DNA of 64,000 nt from Kaistella jeonii (GTDB lineage: Bacteria > Bacteroidota > Bacteroidia > Flavobacteriales > Weeksellaceae), in contig NZ_JSYL01000009.1 of NCBI RefSeq assembly GCF_000812865.1, positions 1-64,000 on the forward strand, given 5' to 3'. The number at the start of each line of letters is the position of its first letter. The first letter of the stretch is position 1. The notes below the pieces were generated by a model. That model saw nothing but the letters and a program-made list of their open reading frames with translations, ran no database searches and had not been told where the DNA came from. Made by a program: the position numbers and the translations under genes. This document shows positions 41,443 to 51,180 of the stretch, one piece after another.

Positions 41443-41736
41443 TTATTTAAACTTTGTTTCTGCGCTAAAAAAGTGACCTAACCTTCTATTTTCTGCCTGT
41501 AATGCTTCCATTTTATTGAGAAGGCGATGAATTACTTCTAAACCAGGCAAATTTATTTCAAGATCATAATGCCAGTTTGCAAACCGCTCAAAAGCCGGCA
41601 ATTCATCATAAAGCAAATACTTCACTTCATTGTCATTTTCAGTCTTCAACAGTCCCGACTCTTCCAGAGAATCAAAGAAAGTGATTTCTATATCGTAAAT
41701 TCTTACGAGTTCTTCCCGGGAAATTCTATCACTCAT
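41443..41736 (-). CDS. cbpM: Chaperone modulator CbpM-like protein
   Basis: 97 residues: a MerR-like recognition start ([26 protein letters not shown]) and a helical C-terminal part ([21 protein letters not shown]), as in CbpM. CbpM binds the J-domain of CbpA and restrains it. Its first codons overlap the end of the cbpA gene by 8 bp, indicating translational coupling. Confidence 0.85.
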   Translation of the reverse strand: MSDRISREELVRIYDIEITFFDSLEESGLLKTENDNEVKYLLYDELPAFERFANWHYDLEINLPGLEVIHRLLNKMEALQAENRRLGHFFSAETKFK

Positions 41737-42649
41737 TTTTTAAATCTTTTAATTGTTGAAATAATTCTTTTTCTTTCTCTGTCAAATTGGTAGGAATTTT
41801 CACGATGAACGTCACAAACAGATCTCCAAATTCACCTTCCTTTTTATATACTGGGAAACCTTTACCTTTTAACCGAACTTTTGTTCCGTTTTGGGTTTCG
41901 GGTTTTACTTTTAAATTAACACTTCCTTCCAAAGTTTTTATAGGAACTTCACCCCCTAAAACAGCCGTATAAAAGTCAATTTCAACCTCGGATGTTAAAT
42001 TGTCGCCATTTCTTTTAAATTCAGAATCTTCTTTAATATTGAAGGTGATAAACAGATCGCCGTTTGGACCGCCATTATGTCCAGGATTTCCGTGGCCTTT
42101 TAATTTAATTTTCTGACCATCTGTAACTCCGGCGGGAATTGTAATTCTCACCTTTTTGCCATTAATATCAAAAGTTTGCTGATGGGTTTTTGCGGCGTCA
42201 CGCAGGTTCAGATTCAAACTTGCTTCTACATCCTGACCTTTAAATTTTCCAGAGGCACTTCCGCGCGAACTTCTACCGCCGGAACTTCCACCAAACATAC
42301 TTTGGAAAAAATCTGAAAAATCGCCACCTTCACCAAAATCTGCACCAGAGTAATTTCCATAATTTCCACCTTGCTGAGATTGCTGCGATCGTTGCTGCTG
42401 TTGCGCTTTTTCATATTCTTCGCCGTGTTTCCAGTGTTCACCATATTGGTCATACTTTTTTCTGTTCGTAACATTGCTCAGAACTTCGTTGGCTTCATTG
42501 AGCTCTTTGAATTTTTTTTCTGATTCTTTATCTCCGGGATTTACGTCTGGATGATATTTACGCGCTAATTTTCGGTACGCCTTTTTTATTTCGTCGGGAG
42601 TCGCTTTTTTATCAATGCCCAGAACTTTGTAATAATCGATATATGCCAT
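41729..42649 (-). CDS. cbpA: DnaJ-like co-chaperone CbpA
   Basis: 306 residues: J-domain (1-70, [31 protein letters not shown] with HPD), a Gln/Gly/Ser-rich linker (about 82-130, [13 protein letters not shown] and repeats of GG), and two C-terminal substrate-binding beta domains (about 135-300), with no zinc-finger, as in class II DnaJ/CbpA. Works with DnaK; its regulator cbpM follows directly. Promoter box at 42666-42673. Confidence 0.92.
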   Translation of the reverse strand: MAYIDYYKVLGIDKKATPDEIKKAYRKLARKYHPDVNPGDKESEKKFKELNEANEVLSNVTNRKKYDQYGEHWKHGEEYEKAQQQQRSQQSQQGGNYGNYSGADFGEGGDFSDFFQSMFGGSSGGRSSRGSASGKFKGQDVEASLNLNLRDAAKTHQQTFDINGKKVRITIPAGVTDGQKIKLKGHGNPGHNGGPNGDLFITFNIKEDSEFKRNGDNLTSEVEIDFYTAVLGGEVPIKTLEGSVNLKVKPETQNGTKVRLKGKGFPVYKKEGEFGDLFVTFIVKIPTNLTEKEKELFQQLKDLKNE

Positions 42650-42665
42650 ACAATAATGATTTACT

Positions 42666-42673
42666 CAAATTTA
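42666..42673 (-). promoter_or_regulatory. -7 box of cbpA-cbpM
   Basis: Minus-strand TAAATTTG fits TAnnTTTG, 16 nt before ATG. Confidence 0.5.
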
Positions 42674-42810
42674 AAAAAACTAAAATGATTGGAGTTCTAA
42701 AGTTCTGTTAAAACTTTCTATTTATTTTTATTAAATTTAAACAAAACTAAACTTTAAGTTAAATATCGTTTAAATAAAAATGACTTCTCTATTATTCGAT
42801 TTAAAACATT

Positions 42811-43467
42811 ATGAAAAAATCTCTTTACATTCTCTCACTTTTATTAATGGTTTCTTGCTCAAAAGAAAGCAAAATAATTTCTGAAATTTTACCTCAAGAT
42901 TCAACCAAGTTAATTCCCGTTGATTCATTAAAAAACGCAAATCTTAAAACAGAATCAGGAAAATTAAGTAAGGAAGAAACTTTGAAAAAATTGAATAATG
43001 AAATTCTTTCCACTTTAAAATCTAAAGACTACGACAGTTTTTCGAATTACATTCATCCAGAAAAGGGAATTACATTTTCGATGTATTCCTACATTAATCC
43101 AAAAAAAGACAAACATTTCAGTGGGGAAGGTTTCAAAAATTACAGCGCTACAAAAACCAGATTTACATGGGGAGAAAAAGATGGAACCGGTGATTTATTG
43201 GTCCTTTCTATAAAAGATTATATGACTGAATGGGTTTTCACAAGAAATTTCAAAAATTCAGAGTTTTATTTTAATGAGTTTAAAGGAATTGGAAATACCA
43301 TTAATAACATCAAGAAAATTTATCCTAACGATCTATTTACCGAAAATTTTATTCCAGGAACAGAAATATTTAGCGGAATGGATTGGAGTTCGCTGATCTT
43401 CGTTTTTGAACAATACAACGACAACTATTATCTTGTTGCTGTTGCCAATAATTCCTGGACTACTTAG
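42811..43467 (+). CDS. Lipoprotein of unknown function
   Basis: 218 residues with signal and lipobox LLLMVSC (C16). The body begins with a charged helix (SKEETLKKLNNEILSTLKSKDYDSF) and continues with mixed strands (NYIHPEKGITFSMYSYI; WSSLIFVFEQYNDNYYLVAVANNSWTT). I recognise no named family; the shape is reminiscent of small SnoaL/NTF2-like envelope proteins, which is only a guess. Convergent with the M1 peptidase gene, terminator shared. Confidence 0.65.
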   Translation: MKKSLYILSLLLMVSCSKESKIISEILPQDSTKLIPVDSLKNANLKTESGKLSKEETLKKLNNEILSTLKSKDYDSFSNYIHPEKGITFSMYSYINPKKDKHFSGEGFKNYSATKTRFTWGEKDGTGDLLVLSIKDYMTEWVFTRNFKNSEFYFNEFKGIGNTINNIKKIYPNDLFTENFIPGTEIFSGMDWSSLIFVFEQYNDNYYLVAVANNSWTT

Positions 43468-43498
43468 AATTAAAAAGCATTACCTACTTTTTATAAAA

Positions 43499-43533
43499 AT
43501 GCAACTTCGAAATTATTCGAAGTTGCATTTATT
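43499..43533. terminator. Bidirectional terminator
   Basis: ATGCAACTTCGAA (43499-43511) pairs with TTCGAAGTTGCAT (43516-43528), loop ATTA, with a T-rich run after it, between converging genes. Confidence 0.88.
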
Positions 43534-43551
43534 TTTAAGATTAAAGAGTGC

Positions 43552-46062
43552 TTATTTGTAAGCTTCAATCGTTTTATTTAGTAAATCAATTTGCTGATTA
43601 ATCGTTGGACTCGAAGGATTTGCTTTTAAAACAAGCATTTTCTTCGCTAGACCATCTTTTAAAATTTGCACGATCATCATTTTCGCTTGTGGATTGCTTC
43701 CGATTTGACCTTTAACCTGATTCAAAACTTTCGTTACATTTTCCGTCGCTTTTAAATTATCAGAACTCATGATCCAGTTGAAACCATCTTCTGCAGCAGC
43801 TCCCAGTTCTGGTTTCTGGAATTTTAGGAAAGGATAAAAAGCCGCAGTTGCTGCAATTGCAGGCATTTGTTTCTCGATTTTATTTTTAACGATGATGGGT
43901 AAAAGTTCTGCGATCACTTCATCACCTGCACCTTCCAAATCAATTTTATCAGCTAAAGCCGCTATTTTAGATGGATCAACTGCCGCAATTCCGGAGAGTG
44001 AATTGGCCTTCACCGAATTGGAAACCGCATTCATTCCTTTTTCAAAGAGCGGAAGATATTTTTTATCTTTTGTTTTTCCTAAAGCAGAAATTGCCGCCGC
44101 CTGAACCAAAGTTTTCGGGTCACTGGAAGCCATTTTTTCAACTTCAGAAAGAGCTGCTTTTGTCTGATCAGGTTTAGATAGATCTAATCCAAGAGCAGCT
44201 TTCACGCGAATTCTAAAATTAGAATCTTTCAAGGCTGCAATCACTGTTTTTAAAGCAGCCGGGTTTTTAGAAATGTTCTCGATTGCATTTTCTACGGCTT
44301 TGTATCTGCTCAAAAATTCAGTGGAGTTTTGATATTGCATTAAATATTGCTCAGGAGTTTTGGTATCCGTAAATTCTGCCAGCAAAACGCCATCTGCATT
44401 GATATTCACTAAATCTGGACTTTTTCCTACTTGAAAAGTGAAATCATTTTTTTCTTTCGCATCTACCCAAACATTTTTTCGGGAAGGTTTTCCATTTTCG
44501 AAAACATCGATAGCTAAAGGAAACTGAAAATTCTGTCCGATTTGATTTTGATTAATGGTAACCGTCACCTCTTTTTTGATTGGTTCAAAAGTAGTGGTGT
44601 AAGAAAGTTTCGGATTTCCGCTGCCGAAATACCATTGGTTGAAGAACCAGTTTAAATCTTTTCCTGAAACTTTTTCTAAAGATAATCGAAGTTGATGCGC
44701 TTCGCCAGTTCCGTATTCATTCGTTTTCAAATAATCATTTAAACCAGCAAAAAAAGCATCATCTCCTAAATAATTTCTAAGCATGTGAAGAATTGAGCCT
44801 CCTTTATTATAGGAAACACCATCGAAAACATCTTCCCGCGATTTATAACTAAAACGAACCAAGTCTTTTGTAATGTTCGAAGGATCCATCATATATCCTT
44901 TACTTTCTTTCATCAAACCATAATCAGCGATATCTTTTCCGTATTTATGTTCGTTCCAGAGATATTGGGAATAGTTCGCAAAAGACTCATTAACAGTGAT
45001 ATTGCTCCAGCTTTCTGCGGTGACAAGATCGCCAAACCAATGGTGAAACAATTCGTGAGCAATGGTGTCTTCCCAACGATTTTCATCAATTAAATCTCCA
45101 GGTTTTTGCTGTGCAGATTCCTGGTGAAGCGTTGCTGTCGTATTTTCCATCGCGCCAGAAACGTAATCTCTACCTGTAATTTGCGAATATTTAGACCATG
45201 GGTAATCGTAGTTTAATCTTTTCGAAAAGAACTCGATCATTTCCGGTGTGTTTCCGAAAATCTGTTTTGCATAAGGTTCATATTCTTTTTCTACATAATA
45301 ATCGACGTCGATATTTCTCCATTTATCTTTTACAATGGCATAATCACCAACTCCCATGAAAAATAAATAAGGCGAATGTTTTTTGTCCATCACCCAATGA
45401 TCAGTTCGTAAACCGTTGCTTTCTTTGGTAGAAGATTTCATGATCCCGTTCGATAAAGTCACGTATTTATCGGGAACGGTCATGTAAATTTCTTCTGTTG
45501 TTTTTTGGTTGGTTTTATCAATGGTTGGAAACCAGGCGGAAGAAGATTCAGTTTCACCTTGCGTCCAGATTTGAGTTGGTTTATCGGCTTCTTTTCCTTG
45601 AGCATTGATGAAATAAAGACCTTTTGCATCGGTAATTGCAGCACTCCCTTTTTGAGTTATTTCGTTCGGACGCGCTGTATATTTGATATAAACAGTATAA
45701 TCCTGATTCCTGTTGTAGGTTTTATCGAGGTTTATTTTGAGCATATCGTTTTTGTACTCATATTTCAAAGGACTTTTGCTGCCACTTTTATCTAAAGCAA
45801 CTTCATGGATCAACATTCCTTTTGCGTTGAGAACCAAAGAATCGGTCGGATAAAAATAAGGTGAAGCAGTCAACCATTCTTCGCCGCCCATTTGTTCTTT
45901 TTGGTAATCTAAATTCACTTTTAATTTGGTGTGTTTCAATTCGGTCATTTTCGTGTGAGATCCACGATAAATTTCAGTTCTACCGGAAGTATCGGTTTGT
46001 GCCGCAAGATTTGCGGAGAATAAAATCCCGAGTAAACTGATGGAGATTAATAGTTTTTTCAT
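43552..46062 (-). CDS. M1 family zinc aminopeptidase, exported
   Basis: 836 residues with a signal peptide. Catalytic features of M1: exopeptidase motif GAMEN, zinc motif H336-E-L-F-H340 with third ligand E359 (NITVNESFANY), and a C-terminal region of helical HEAT-like repeats (about 560-830). It removes N-terminal amino acids from peptides, probably in the periplasm (no T9SS domain). Not followed by related genes. Confidence 0.93.
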   Translation of the reverse strand: MKKLLISISLLGILFSANLAAQTDTSGRTEIYRGSHTKMTELKHTKLKVNLDYQKEQMGGEEWLTASPYFYPTDSLVLNAKGMLIHEVALDKSGSKSPLKYEYKNDMLKINLDKTYNRNQDYTVYIKYTARPNEITQKGSAAITDAKGLYFINAQGKEADKPTQIWTQGETESSSAWFPTIDKTNQKTTEEIYMTVPDKYVTLSNGIMKSSTKESNGLRTDHWVMDKKHSPYLFFMGVGDYAIVKDKWRNIDVDYYVEKEYEPYAKQIFGNTPEMIEFFSKRLNYDYPWSKYSQITGRDYVSGAMENTTATLHQESAQQKPGDLIDENRWEDTIAHELFHHWFGDLVTAESWSNITVNESFANYSQYLWNEHKYGKDIADYGLMKESKGYMMDPSNITKDLVRFSYKSREDVFDGVSYNKGGSILHMLRNYLGDDAFFAGLNDYLKTNEYGTGEAHQLRLSLEKVSGKDLNWFFNQWYFGSGNPKLSYTTTFEPIKKEVTVTINQNQIGQNFQFPLAIDVFENGKPSRKNVWVDAKEKNDFTFQVGKSPDLVNINADGVLLAEFTDTKTPEQYLMQYQNSTEFLSRYKAVENAIENISKNPAALKTVIAALKDSNFRIRVKAALGLDLSKPDQTKAALSEVEKMASSDPKTLVQAAAISALGKTKDKKYLPLFEKGMNAVSNSVKANSLSGIAAVDPSKIAALADKIDLEGAGDEVIAELLPIIVKNKIEKQMPAIAATAAFYPFLKFQKPELGAAAEDGFNWIMSSDNLKATENVTKVLNQVKGQIGSNPQAKMMIVQILKDGLAKKMLVLKANPSSPTINQQIDLLNKTIEAYK

Positions 46063-46103
46063 ATTTATTTCAATGATTTTTGTAAGAATTTTCAGACTGG
46101 TTT

Positions 46104-46328
46104 TTATGATTTCTTATTAACGAAGGTTTCGAACAGGTCATTAACAAAAGATTCGTAATCGCCTGTTTTCAGTTGTTCCTTGCTCTTGGTGACGGCTCTT
46201 TTCAGATCACTTTCTGTATTTTCGTCATCAACAATTTCAACAGATTTTACGCCTTTAATCTGAATTAAAAGTTCTGCTATTTTGCCCAACTCGGCATTTT
46301 CTTCGAGGTTAAGTTTTAATGATTTCAT
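46104..46328 (-). CDS. Small acidic protein of unknown function
   Basis: 74 residues: KLNLEENAELGKIAELLIQIKGVKSVEIVDD then a helical Lys/Glu tail. The beta-alpha start is like small antitoxin or DUF2683-like proteins, but no toxin gene is next to it. Located 41 bp before the M1 peptidase gene on the same strand, so possibly co-transcribed. Codon use is like its neighbours. Confidence 0.6.
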   Translation of the reverse strand: MKSLKLNLEENAELGKIAELLIQIKGVKSVEIVDDENTESDLKRAVTKSKEQLKTGDYESFVNDLFETFVNKKS

Positions 46329-46441
46329 CGGTTGATTGGTAGTTAATTAATAGAAAAAGTTACAAAAAAAGTAAAGCATCAGAACTTCACTTCTAGTAAT
46401 TATTGAAGTTTTAGGCAATAATTTTTTTTAAACAATAACTT

Positions 46442-46519
46442 GCAGCCCGACTTGAACGGAGCTCTTTTTGTGGAGCAAAGCGGAACAAAAAAGCGGGAGT
46501 GGAAGGTGGATTAAGCTGC
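46442..46519 (+). repeat. Structured intergenic repeat, copy C
   Basis: 78 bp closed by GCAGC (46442-46446) / GCTGC (46515-46519). Inner stem CTTTTTGT (46464-46471) / ACAAAAAAG (46485-46493) around GGAGCAAAGCGGA. About 90 percent identical to copy D. It lies 25 bp behind the thyA stop. Confidence 0.8.
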
Positions 46520-46544
46520 CCAAAAAAAAATTAAACTTTATACT

Positions 46545-47339
46545 TTAAATCGCAACAGGCGCTTTAATTCCCGGATCTGGATTGTAATTTTCTAAAGTAA
46601 AATCTTCAAAATCGAAATCGAAAATATCCTTAATTTCAGGATTGAGTTTCATCGTTGGTAAATCTTTCGGCGTGCGGGAAAGTTGTTTATGAACTTGCTC
46701 GAAATGATTATTGTAAATATGAACATCGCCAAAAGTGTGCACATAATCGCCAACTTCTAAATCACAAACCTGCGCAACCATCATTAATAACAACGCATAA
46801 CTCGCAATATTAAAAGGAACTCCCAGAAATACATCTGCACTTCTTTGATACAATTGCAGGGACAATTTTCCATCGGCTACATAAAACTGAAACAAAGCGT
46901 GACAAGGCGCTAAAGACATGTTGGGGATTTCAGCAGCATTCCAGGCGGAAACAATCAATCTTCGCGAATCCGGATTTTTTTTAATTTGATCAATGACTTC
47001 TGTGATCTGATCTACAACCTTTCCGTTTGCTCCAGTCCAACTTCTCCATTGTGCACCGTAAACAGGACCGAGATCGCCATTTTCATCTGCCCATTCGTTC
47101 CAGATTGAAACGCCGTTGTCATTTAAATATTTAATATTGGTATCGCCTTTTAAAAACCAAAGCAATTCATAAATGATCGATTTCAAATGAACTTTTTTCG
47201 TCGTTACCATCGGGAAACCTTTTGAAAGATCATAACGCAATTGATATCCAAAAACACTTCGGGTTCCTGTTCCTGTTCGATCGGTTTTATCGGTTCCGTT
47301 GTCTAAAATATGTTGAAGAAGGTGGAGGTAATTTTGCAT
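46545..47339 (-). CDS. thyA: Thymidylate synthase
   Basis: 264 residues, the same length as E. coli ThyA. Nucleophile C146 in [10 protein letters not shown], phosphate-binding [12 protein letters not shown] and [10 protein letters not shown], and dUMP contacts [23 protein letters not shown] are intact. It converts dUMP to dTMP using methylene-tetrahydrofolate. No folA gene follows it in this window. Copy C of the structured repeat lies immediately behind the stop. Confidence 0.97.
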   Translation of the reverse strand: MQNYLHLLQHILDNGTDKTDRTGTGTRSVFGYQLRYDLSKGFPMVTTKKVHLKSIIYELLWFLKGDTNIKYLNDNGVSIWNEWADENGDLGPVYGAQWRSWTGANGKVVDQITEVIDQIKKNPDSRRLIVSAWNAAEIPNMSLAPCHALFQFYVADGKLSLQLYQRSADVFLGVPFNIASYALLLMMVAQVCDLEVGDYVHTFGDVHIYNNHFEQVHKQLSRTPKDLPTMKLNPEIKDIFDFDFEDFTLENYNPDPGIKAPVAI

Positions 47340-47417
47340 GATCTAATAATGAGTAATTGGTAATTAGCAAGGAGTACTGTTGAAAATTTATTTAATGATT
47401 TACAAAAATAGGTATTT

Positions 47418-47858
47418 TTACCAAAGGTTCTTAATGATTTGTTTGGTGTTATTCAATGAAATCTCGTCGCCTTTATTCTTGTTAAATAATACTTTACCTA
47501 AAGGACTTTCAGTTGAAATTACAAATATTTTTTTTTCATTAAAAATAATTTCACCCAAGGAAACAGCGATATAAAAAAATCCTTTATCGGTTTGTACTAA
47601 ACTTCCTAAACCAATTGTTTGATGAAGATTGGTATTTACAAAGGTTAAAGAATTCTTTGCCCGCACATTTTCATTCAATTGAATTTGCAGATTATTGATT
47701 TCCTGCTGCACCATTTCCCGCGTTGTTTCATATTTATCGCCCATCGAACTTTTGGTTTCGTTGTTCGAAGCTCGGGTTTCGGCAATCATTCTTTCTAAAG
47801 TTGCGATCTTCTCTGACAATTTTTCCTGAACGATTTTTAGGATTTCGGATTTGTTCAT
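47418..47858 (-). CDS. GreA/GreB-like transcription elongation factor family protein
   Basis: 146 residues: an N-terminal coiled coil (about 1-75, with KIATLERMIAETRASNNETKSSMGDKYETTREMVQQEINNLQ split over two helices) and a C-terminal FKBP-like Gre domain (IGLGSLVQTDKGFFYIAVSLGEI ... ISTESPLGKVLFNKNKGDEISL). GreA-like proteins act in the RNA polymerase secondary channel; this divergent bacteroidete type lacks the typical acidic tip, so whether it cleaves RNA is open. Confidence 0.72.
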   Translation of the reverse strand: MNKSEILKIVQEKLSEKIATLERMIAETRASNNETKSSMGDKYETTREMVQQEINNLQIQLNENVRAKNSLTFVNTNLHQTIGLGSLVQTDKGFFYIAVSLGEIIFNEKKIFVISTESPLGKVLFNKNKGDEISLNNTKQIIKNLW

Positions 47859-47878
47859 TTACAGTTTAAAATAAGATT

Positions 47879-47930
47879 TGGCTAAAGCCATTTGATTATT
47901 TTATTAATTTAAAACGGGCTAAAGCCCGTT
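47879..47930. repeat. Two GGCTAAAGCC-type hairpins
   Basis: TGGC-TAAA-GCCA (47879-47890) and AACGGGC-TAAA-GCCCGTT (47913-47930) share the same core and loop. The second lies 31 bp behind the amylase stop (minus strand) and probably serves as its terminator; they look like REP-type palindromes. Confidence 0.6.
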
Positions 47931-47961
47931 CCTATTGATAATTCTATTTTATCTGGAAATT

Positions 47962-49308
47962 CTATTTTTCCATCACGGCATATCCGCCAATCGGCAAATA
48001 AAAACTTTTATCTTGTGCAAAATCTTTTATTGGACCGCTGAAAACATTTTTGAACTTTCCGGAAACATTTGCATCATCGATGGTAAAAGAAACAACTTCT
48101 TTCGACATATTTAAAACAACCAACACCTGATCTTTCCCATTCTTTCGAATGTACGCCAAAATTTTATCATCAGCGGAAGTTTTTAATAAATAAGTTGATG
48201 CCGCCGGATCGCCACCTCGTAACGCAGGATTTGAAGATTTTAAATCTAATAAAGTTTTATAAAAAGGTGCCATTTGATTGTTGCCGTTCCATTCAATAAC
48301 ATCTTTTTCAAAGAATTCGAGGCTTTTCATATTCGGTAATTCCTGCCCGGAATACAATAATGGAATTCCGTCCCAGGTTGCAGAAAAAACAGCTAAAGGT
48401 TTCGCGATATCACCATATTTTTCATATTCTGTTCCGTTCCAGGTATTTTCGTCGTGATTGCTTGTAAACCAAGCTCTCATTGATTTATCGCCAATCGCAG
48501 AATATTTTTGAAGCAGATCTCTTAAGTCAGAAAGTGGCAGATTTTTTTTGTAATAATCTTCAGTTTTATGCATCCAGGTCCAGGAATAACTCGCGTCGAA
48601 AACTTTCCCGTATTCGGGATTATCGAGTTCATCAAACTCTCCAATGAAAAAAAGGGATTTTATTTTTTCAATTTCAGGTCTTGCCTGTTCCCAGAAATCA
48701 ACTTCAACCCAACTTGCCAAATCGCAACGGAATCCATCGATATTGGTTTCTTTAACCCAAAACTTCATGGCATCGATCATCGCCTGTCTCATCGCCGGAT
48801 TTTTATAATCCAACTCTATGATATCATCCATCCCGGAAGCGATATGGAATTTTCCATCTGCGTTATGAAGATAATAATCTGGATGAGAAACCGTCCAGAC
48901 GTGATCCCAACCGGTGTGATTGGCGACCCAATCGATAATTACTTTGAAACCCATTTTGTGCGCTTCATCGACCATGTGTTTAAAATCCTCCAAATTTCCA
49001 AATTCTGGATTTATGGAAACATAATCGTGCGCTGCATATTGACTTCCCATACTTCCTTTTTTTACCTTTTGGGAAATCGGCGTAATTGGCATGAACCACA
49101 AAGTTTTTACACCCATTTCTTTCAAACGCGGCAGGTCTTTTTCGAAAGCGCGAAAAGTTCCTTCTTGGGTATATTGTCTTACGTTAACCTCATAGATATT
49201 GGTATCGTGTTTCCACTCGCTGGGTGAATTGGTCATTTTTGTGGATTTTTTGGTGGCACAGGAAATAATTCCCAAACCGATAATGGCTAATAAAAATAGC
49301 TTTTTCAT
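47962..49308 (-). CDS. Alpha-amylase family (GH13) lipoprotein
   Basis: 448 residues with lipobox LGIISC (C17). GH13 conserved regions: VIIDWVANHTGWDH (region I), DGFRCDLASWVE with the nucleophile Asp, IGEFDE with the acid Glu, and TSNHDENTW with the transition-state Asp. It hydrolyses alpha-glucans at or in the outer membrane. No SusC/D pair is adjacent. Promoter box at 49325-49332. Confidence 0.92.
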   Translation of the reverse strand: MKKLFLLAIIGLGIISCATKKSTKMTNSPSEWKHDTNIYEVNVRQYTQEGTFRAFEKDLPRLKEMGVKTLWFMPITPISQKVKKGSMGSQYAAHDYVSINPEFGNLEDFKHMVDEAHKMGFKVIIDWVANHTGWDHVWTVSHPDYYLHNADGKFHIASGMDDIIELDYKNPAMRQAMIDAMKFWVKETNIDGFRCDLASWVEVDFWEQARPEIEKIKSLFFIGEFDELDNPEYGKVFDASYSWTWMHKTEDYYKKNLPLSDLRDLLQKYSAIGDKSMRAWFTSNHDENTWNGTEYEKYGDIAKPLAVFSATWDGIPLLYSGQELPNMKSLEFFEKDVIEWNGNNQMAPFYKTLLDLKSSNPALRGGDPAASTYLLKTSADDKILAYIRKNGKDQVLVVLNMSKEVVSFTIDDANVSGKFKNVFSGPIKDFAQDKSFYLPIGGYAVMEK

Positions 49309-49324
49309 TCGGACTGATTTAGAA

Positions 49325-49332
49325 CAAATATA
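49325..49332 (-). promoter_or_regulatory. -7 box of the amylase gene
   Basis: Minus-strand TATATTTG fits TAnnTTTG, 16 nt before ATG. Confidence 0.5.
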
Positions 49333-49390
49333 TTGATTTTTTATTTCAATTCTGAAGATTCATCGTTCGAAAAATTTGAATTATAAGCAC

Positions 49391-49416
49391 AAAAAAACCT
49401 CTAAAAAAGAGGTTTT
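49391..49416 (-). terminator. Terminator of the pRiA4b ORF-3-like gene
   Basis: AAAACCTC (49394-49401) pairs with GAGGTTTT (49409-49416), loop of seven A/T; on the minus strand a T run follows, just behind the stop at 49422. Confidence 0.75.
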
Positions 49417-49421
49417 ATATT

Positions 49422-50006
49422 TTAAATTGGATCTTCTTCGCTTTCGTCGAAGTTGTCATTATAGCCATCGTCTTCATCATCGTCAAAGCTTTCATCATCT
49501 TCATCTGCAAAACTGCCGGCGTTAAATTCGTCTTCGAAACTTCCAAATTCATCATCCATTATAGGCATTACCGAACTCTTACCATTTTTCTTAACCGTTT
49601 TACTTGGCGCTTTCAAAGGCATATTTCCAAACCGAAACATGGTGATCGGATAATTTACTGCATGTTTTTCTTCTAGTTCTTCTACTTTTTCACAGAAAAA
49701 TTCCCAAAGATCCATAAACCCATACTGAAACTGAATTTTAGCACCAGGTTCTTCAAAAGCTTCGCTTAGATAAACATCGCTCATAATTTCTCCGTCGCCA
49801 TCATCGCTCATATCTTCTAACGGAACGGTTTTTACGATAACGCCGTCTTTATCAAGAATGTTAAAGAGTGATAAATCTTCGCCCATAAGACTAAATGCAC
49901 TTTTGATTCCCAAGTGCAGATTCCAAAGAGTTTGCTTTTCTTTGATCTCGATATCTCTGAAAATATCATCTTTGGCGTCTAAAATTACACGGATCTTATA
50001 AATCAT
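49422..50006 (-). CDS. pRiA4b ORF-3-like protein with acidic tail
   Basis: 194 residues. Residues 1-115 match the plasmid pRiA4b ORF-3 fold (MIYKIRVILDAKDDIFRDIEI, LWNLHLGIKSAFSLMG, FQYGFMDLWEFFCEKVEELEE). Residues about 150-194 are almost entirely Asp, Glu, Phe, Ser and Gly, a disordered acidic tail. Function unknown in this family; the acidic tail suggests binding of a basic partner (inference). Own promoter and terminator. Confidence 0.75.
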   Translation of the reverse strand: MIYKIRVILDAKDDIFRDIEIKEKQTLWNLHLGIKSAFSLMGEDLSLFNILDKDGVIVKTVPLEDMSDDGDGEIMSDVYLSEAFEEPGAKIQFQYGFMDLWEFFCEKVEELEEKHAVNYPITMFRFGNMPLKAPSKTVKKNGKSSVMPIMDDEFGSFEDEFNAGSFADEDDESFDDDEDDGYNDNFDESEEDPI

Positions 50007-50055
50007 TTTTGCTTAAAAATTTTGTGACTATTCTATTTTGATTTCCTTTCGGGTA

Positions 50056-50063
50056 CAAATATA
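50056..50063 (-). promoter_or_regulatory. -7 box of the pRiA4b ORF-3-like gene
   Basis: Minus-strand TATATTTG fits TAnnTTTG; a TTTG element lies 17 nt upstream (50081-50084). Confidence 0.45.
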
Positions 50064-50136
50064 AAACAATTGAAATTTGACAAAAAAGAATTTAACCTAT
50101 TATTTTCTAAAAGTTTTTCTTACATTTTGCCGTTTT

Positions 50137-51171
50137 CTAAATGCTCTTATTGAGTAAAAAAGTGAATTCGGTTCCTTCTAAATATACGCTTTGTACAGAA
50201 ATATTCTCACCATGTGCTTCGAGAATGTGTTTTACAATCGCCAAACCTAATCCTGAACCGCCATCTGTACGATTTCTGCTGGTTTCTACGCGGTAAAATC
50301 TTTCGAAAATCCGCGGTAGATTCTCCGGCTTAATACCCATGCCATTATCTTTTACTTCGACCAGAACTTTATTTTTCAGGATATTTGTCTGGATGATGAT
50401 CTGCGCTTTATCACGGTTGGCGTAATGAATAGCATTTGAAATTAGATTAATAAGAACCTGCGAGATCTTGTGCTTATCGGCTTTTACGAAAATCTGTGCA
50501 GAAGAAGTTTGCAGCTGAACTTTCGAATCTTTTCTTTGCGCTTCCAGGTCGAGAAGATCTATGATTTCCTTTACTAAAGCATTAATATCGAAAGACGTAA
50601 TGTTTAAGGTAATTTCGCCCGATTCATATTGATTAATCATATCCAGATCTTTCACGATTGTGAGTAACCTTTCTACTGATTTATCAATTCTTTCCAAATA
50701 TTTGTCGCGGATCGTTAGGTCTTCAACACCGCCATCAATTAGAGTTTCTACATATCCCTGAATGGAAAAAAGCGGCGTTTTCAGTTCATGAGAAACGTTG
50801 CCGATATACTCTTTCCGATAAATCTCCATTTCTTTCATGGTATCTAATTCAGTTGCATTTTTCTGGCTGAATTGAGAAACTCTTTCTCCAAGTTCCTGAA
50901 AATTTAATTCATTATCATCTTCCGTGCTGAATTCATCAGGTAAAATTGTAGAAATTCTGCGAATTTGTTTTTTACCGTAAACATTGAAAAGAGAATCGAG
51001 AATGATATAATTGAGAACAAAAATTAACACTACGCAAGAAATGAATGCGAGATAAAAAGTACGTTGATCATGAACAATAATATCTTTGGTATAATCGAAA
51101 ATCAGTGCAATAAGGGACATTGCAACGGTGAGAAAAACCGAAGCCAGTAAAGTTAATTTATGAAACCTCAT
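50137..51171 (-). CDS. phoR: Sensor histidine kinase, PhoR-like
   Basis: 344 residues. Two membrane helices (about 5-25 and 40-60), a dimerisation helix with H128 (NVSHELKTPLFSIQGYVETL), and an HATPase domain with N-box LINLISNAIHYA, G1 VKDNGMGI and G2 DGGSGLGLAIV. It autophosphorylates and signals to the response regulator encoded 9 bp upstream. The short extracytoplasmic loop is like PhoR-type kinases that sense through a transporter. Its specific stimulus is inferred from the Pho-box-like repeats at 51953. Confidence 0.85.
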   Translation of the reverse strand: MRFHKLTLLASVFLTVAMSLIALIFDYTKDIIVHDQRTFYLAFISCVVLIFVLNYIILDSLFNVYGKKQIRRISTILPDEFSTEDDNELNFQELGERVSQFSQKNATELDTMKEMEIYRKEYIGNVSHELKTPLFSIQGYVETLIDGGVEDLTIRDKYLERIDKSVERLLTIVKDLDMINQYESGEITLNITSFDINALVKEIIDLLDLEAQRKDSKVQLQTSSAQIFVKADKHKISQVLINLISNAIHYANRDKAQIIIQTNILKNKVLVEVKDNGMGIKPENLPRIFERFYRVETSRNRTDGGSGLGLAIVKHILEAHGENISVQSVYLEGTEFTFLLNKSI

Positions 51172-51180
51172 CTCACAAAT

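Noticed and set aside
46104-46328. Antitoxin of a toxin-antitoxin pair
   Set aside because: The small protein has an antitoxin-like start, but its neighbours are an M1 peptidase and thyA; no toxin gene is adjacent.
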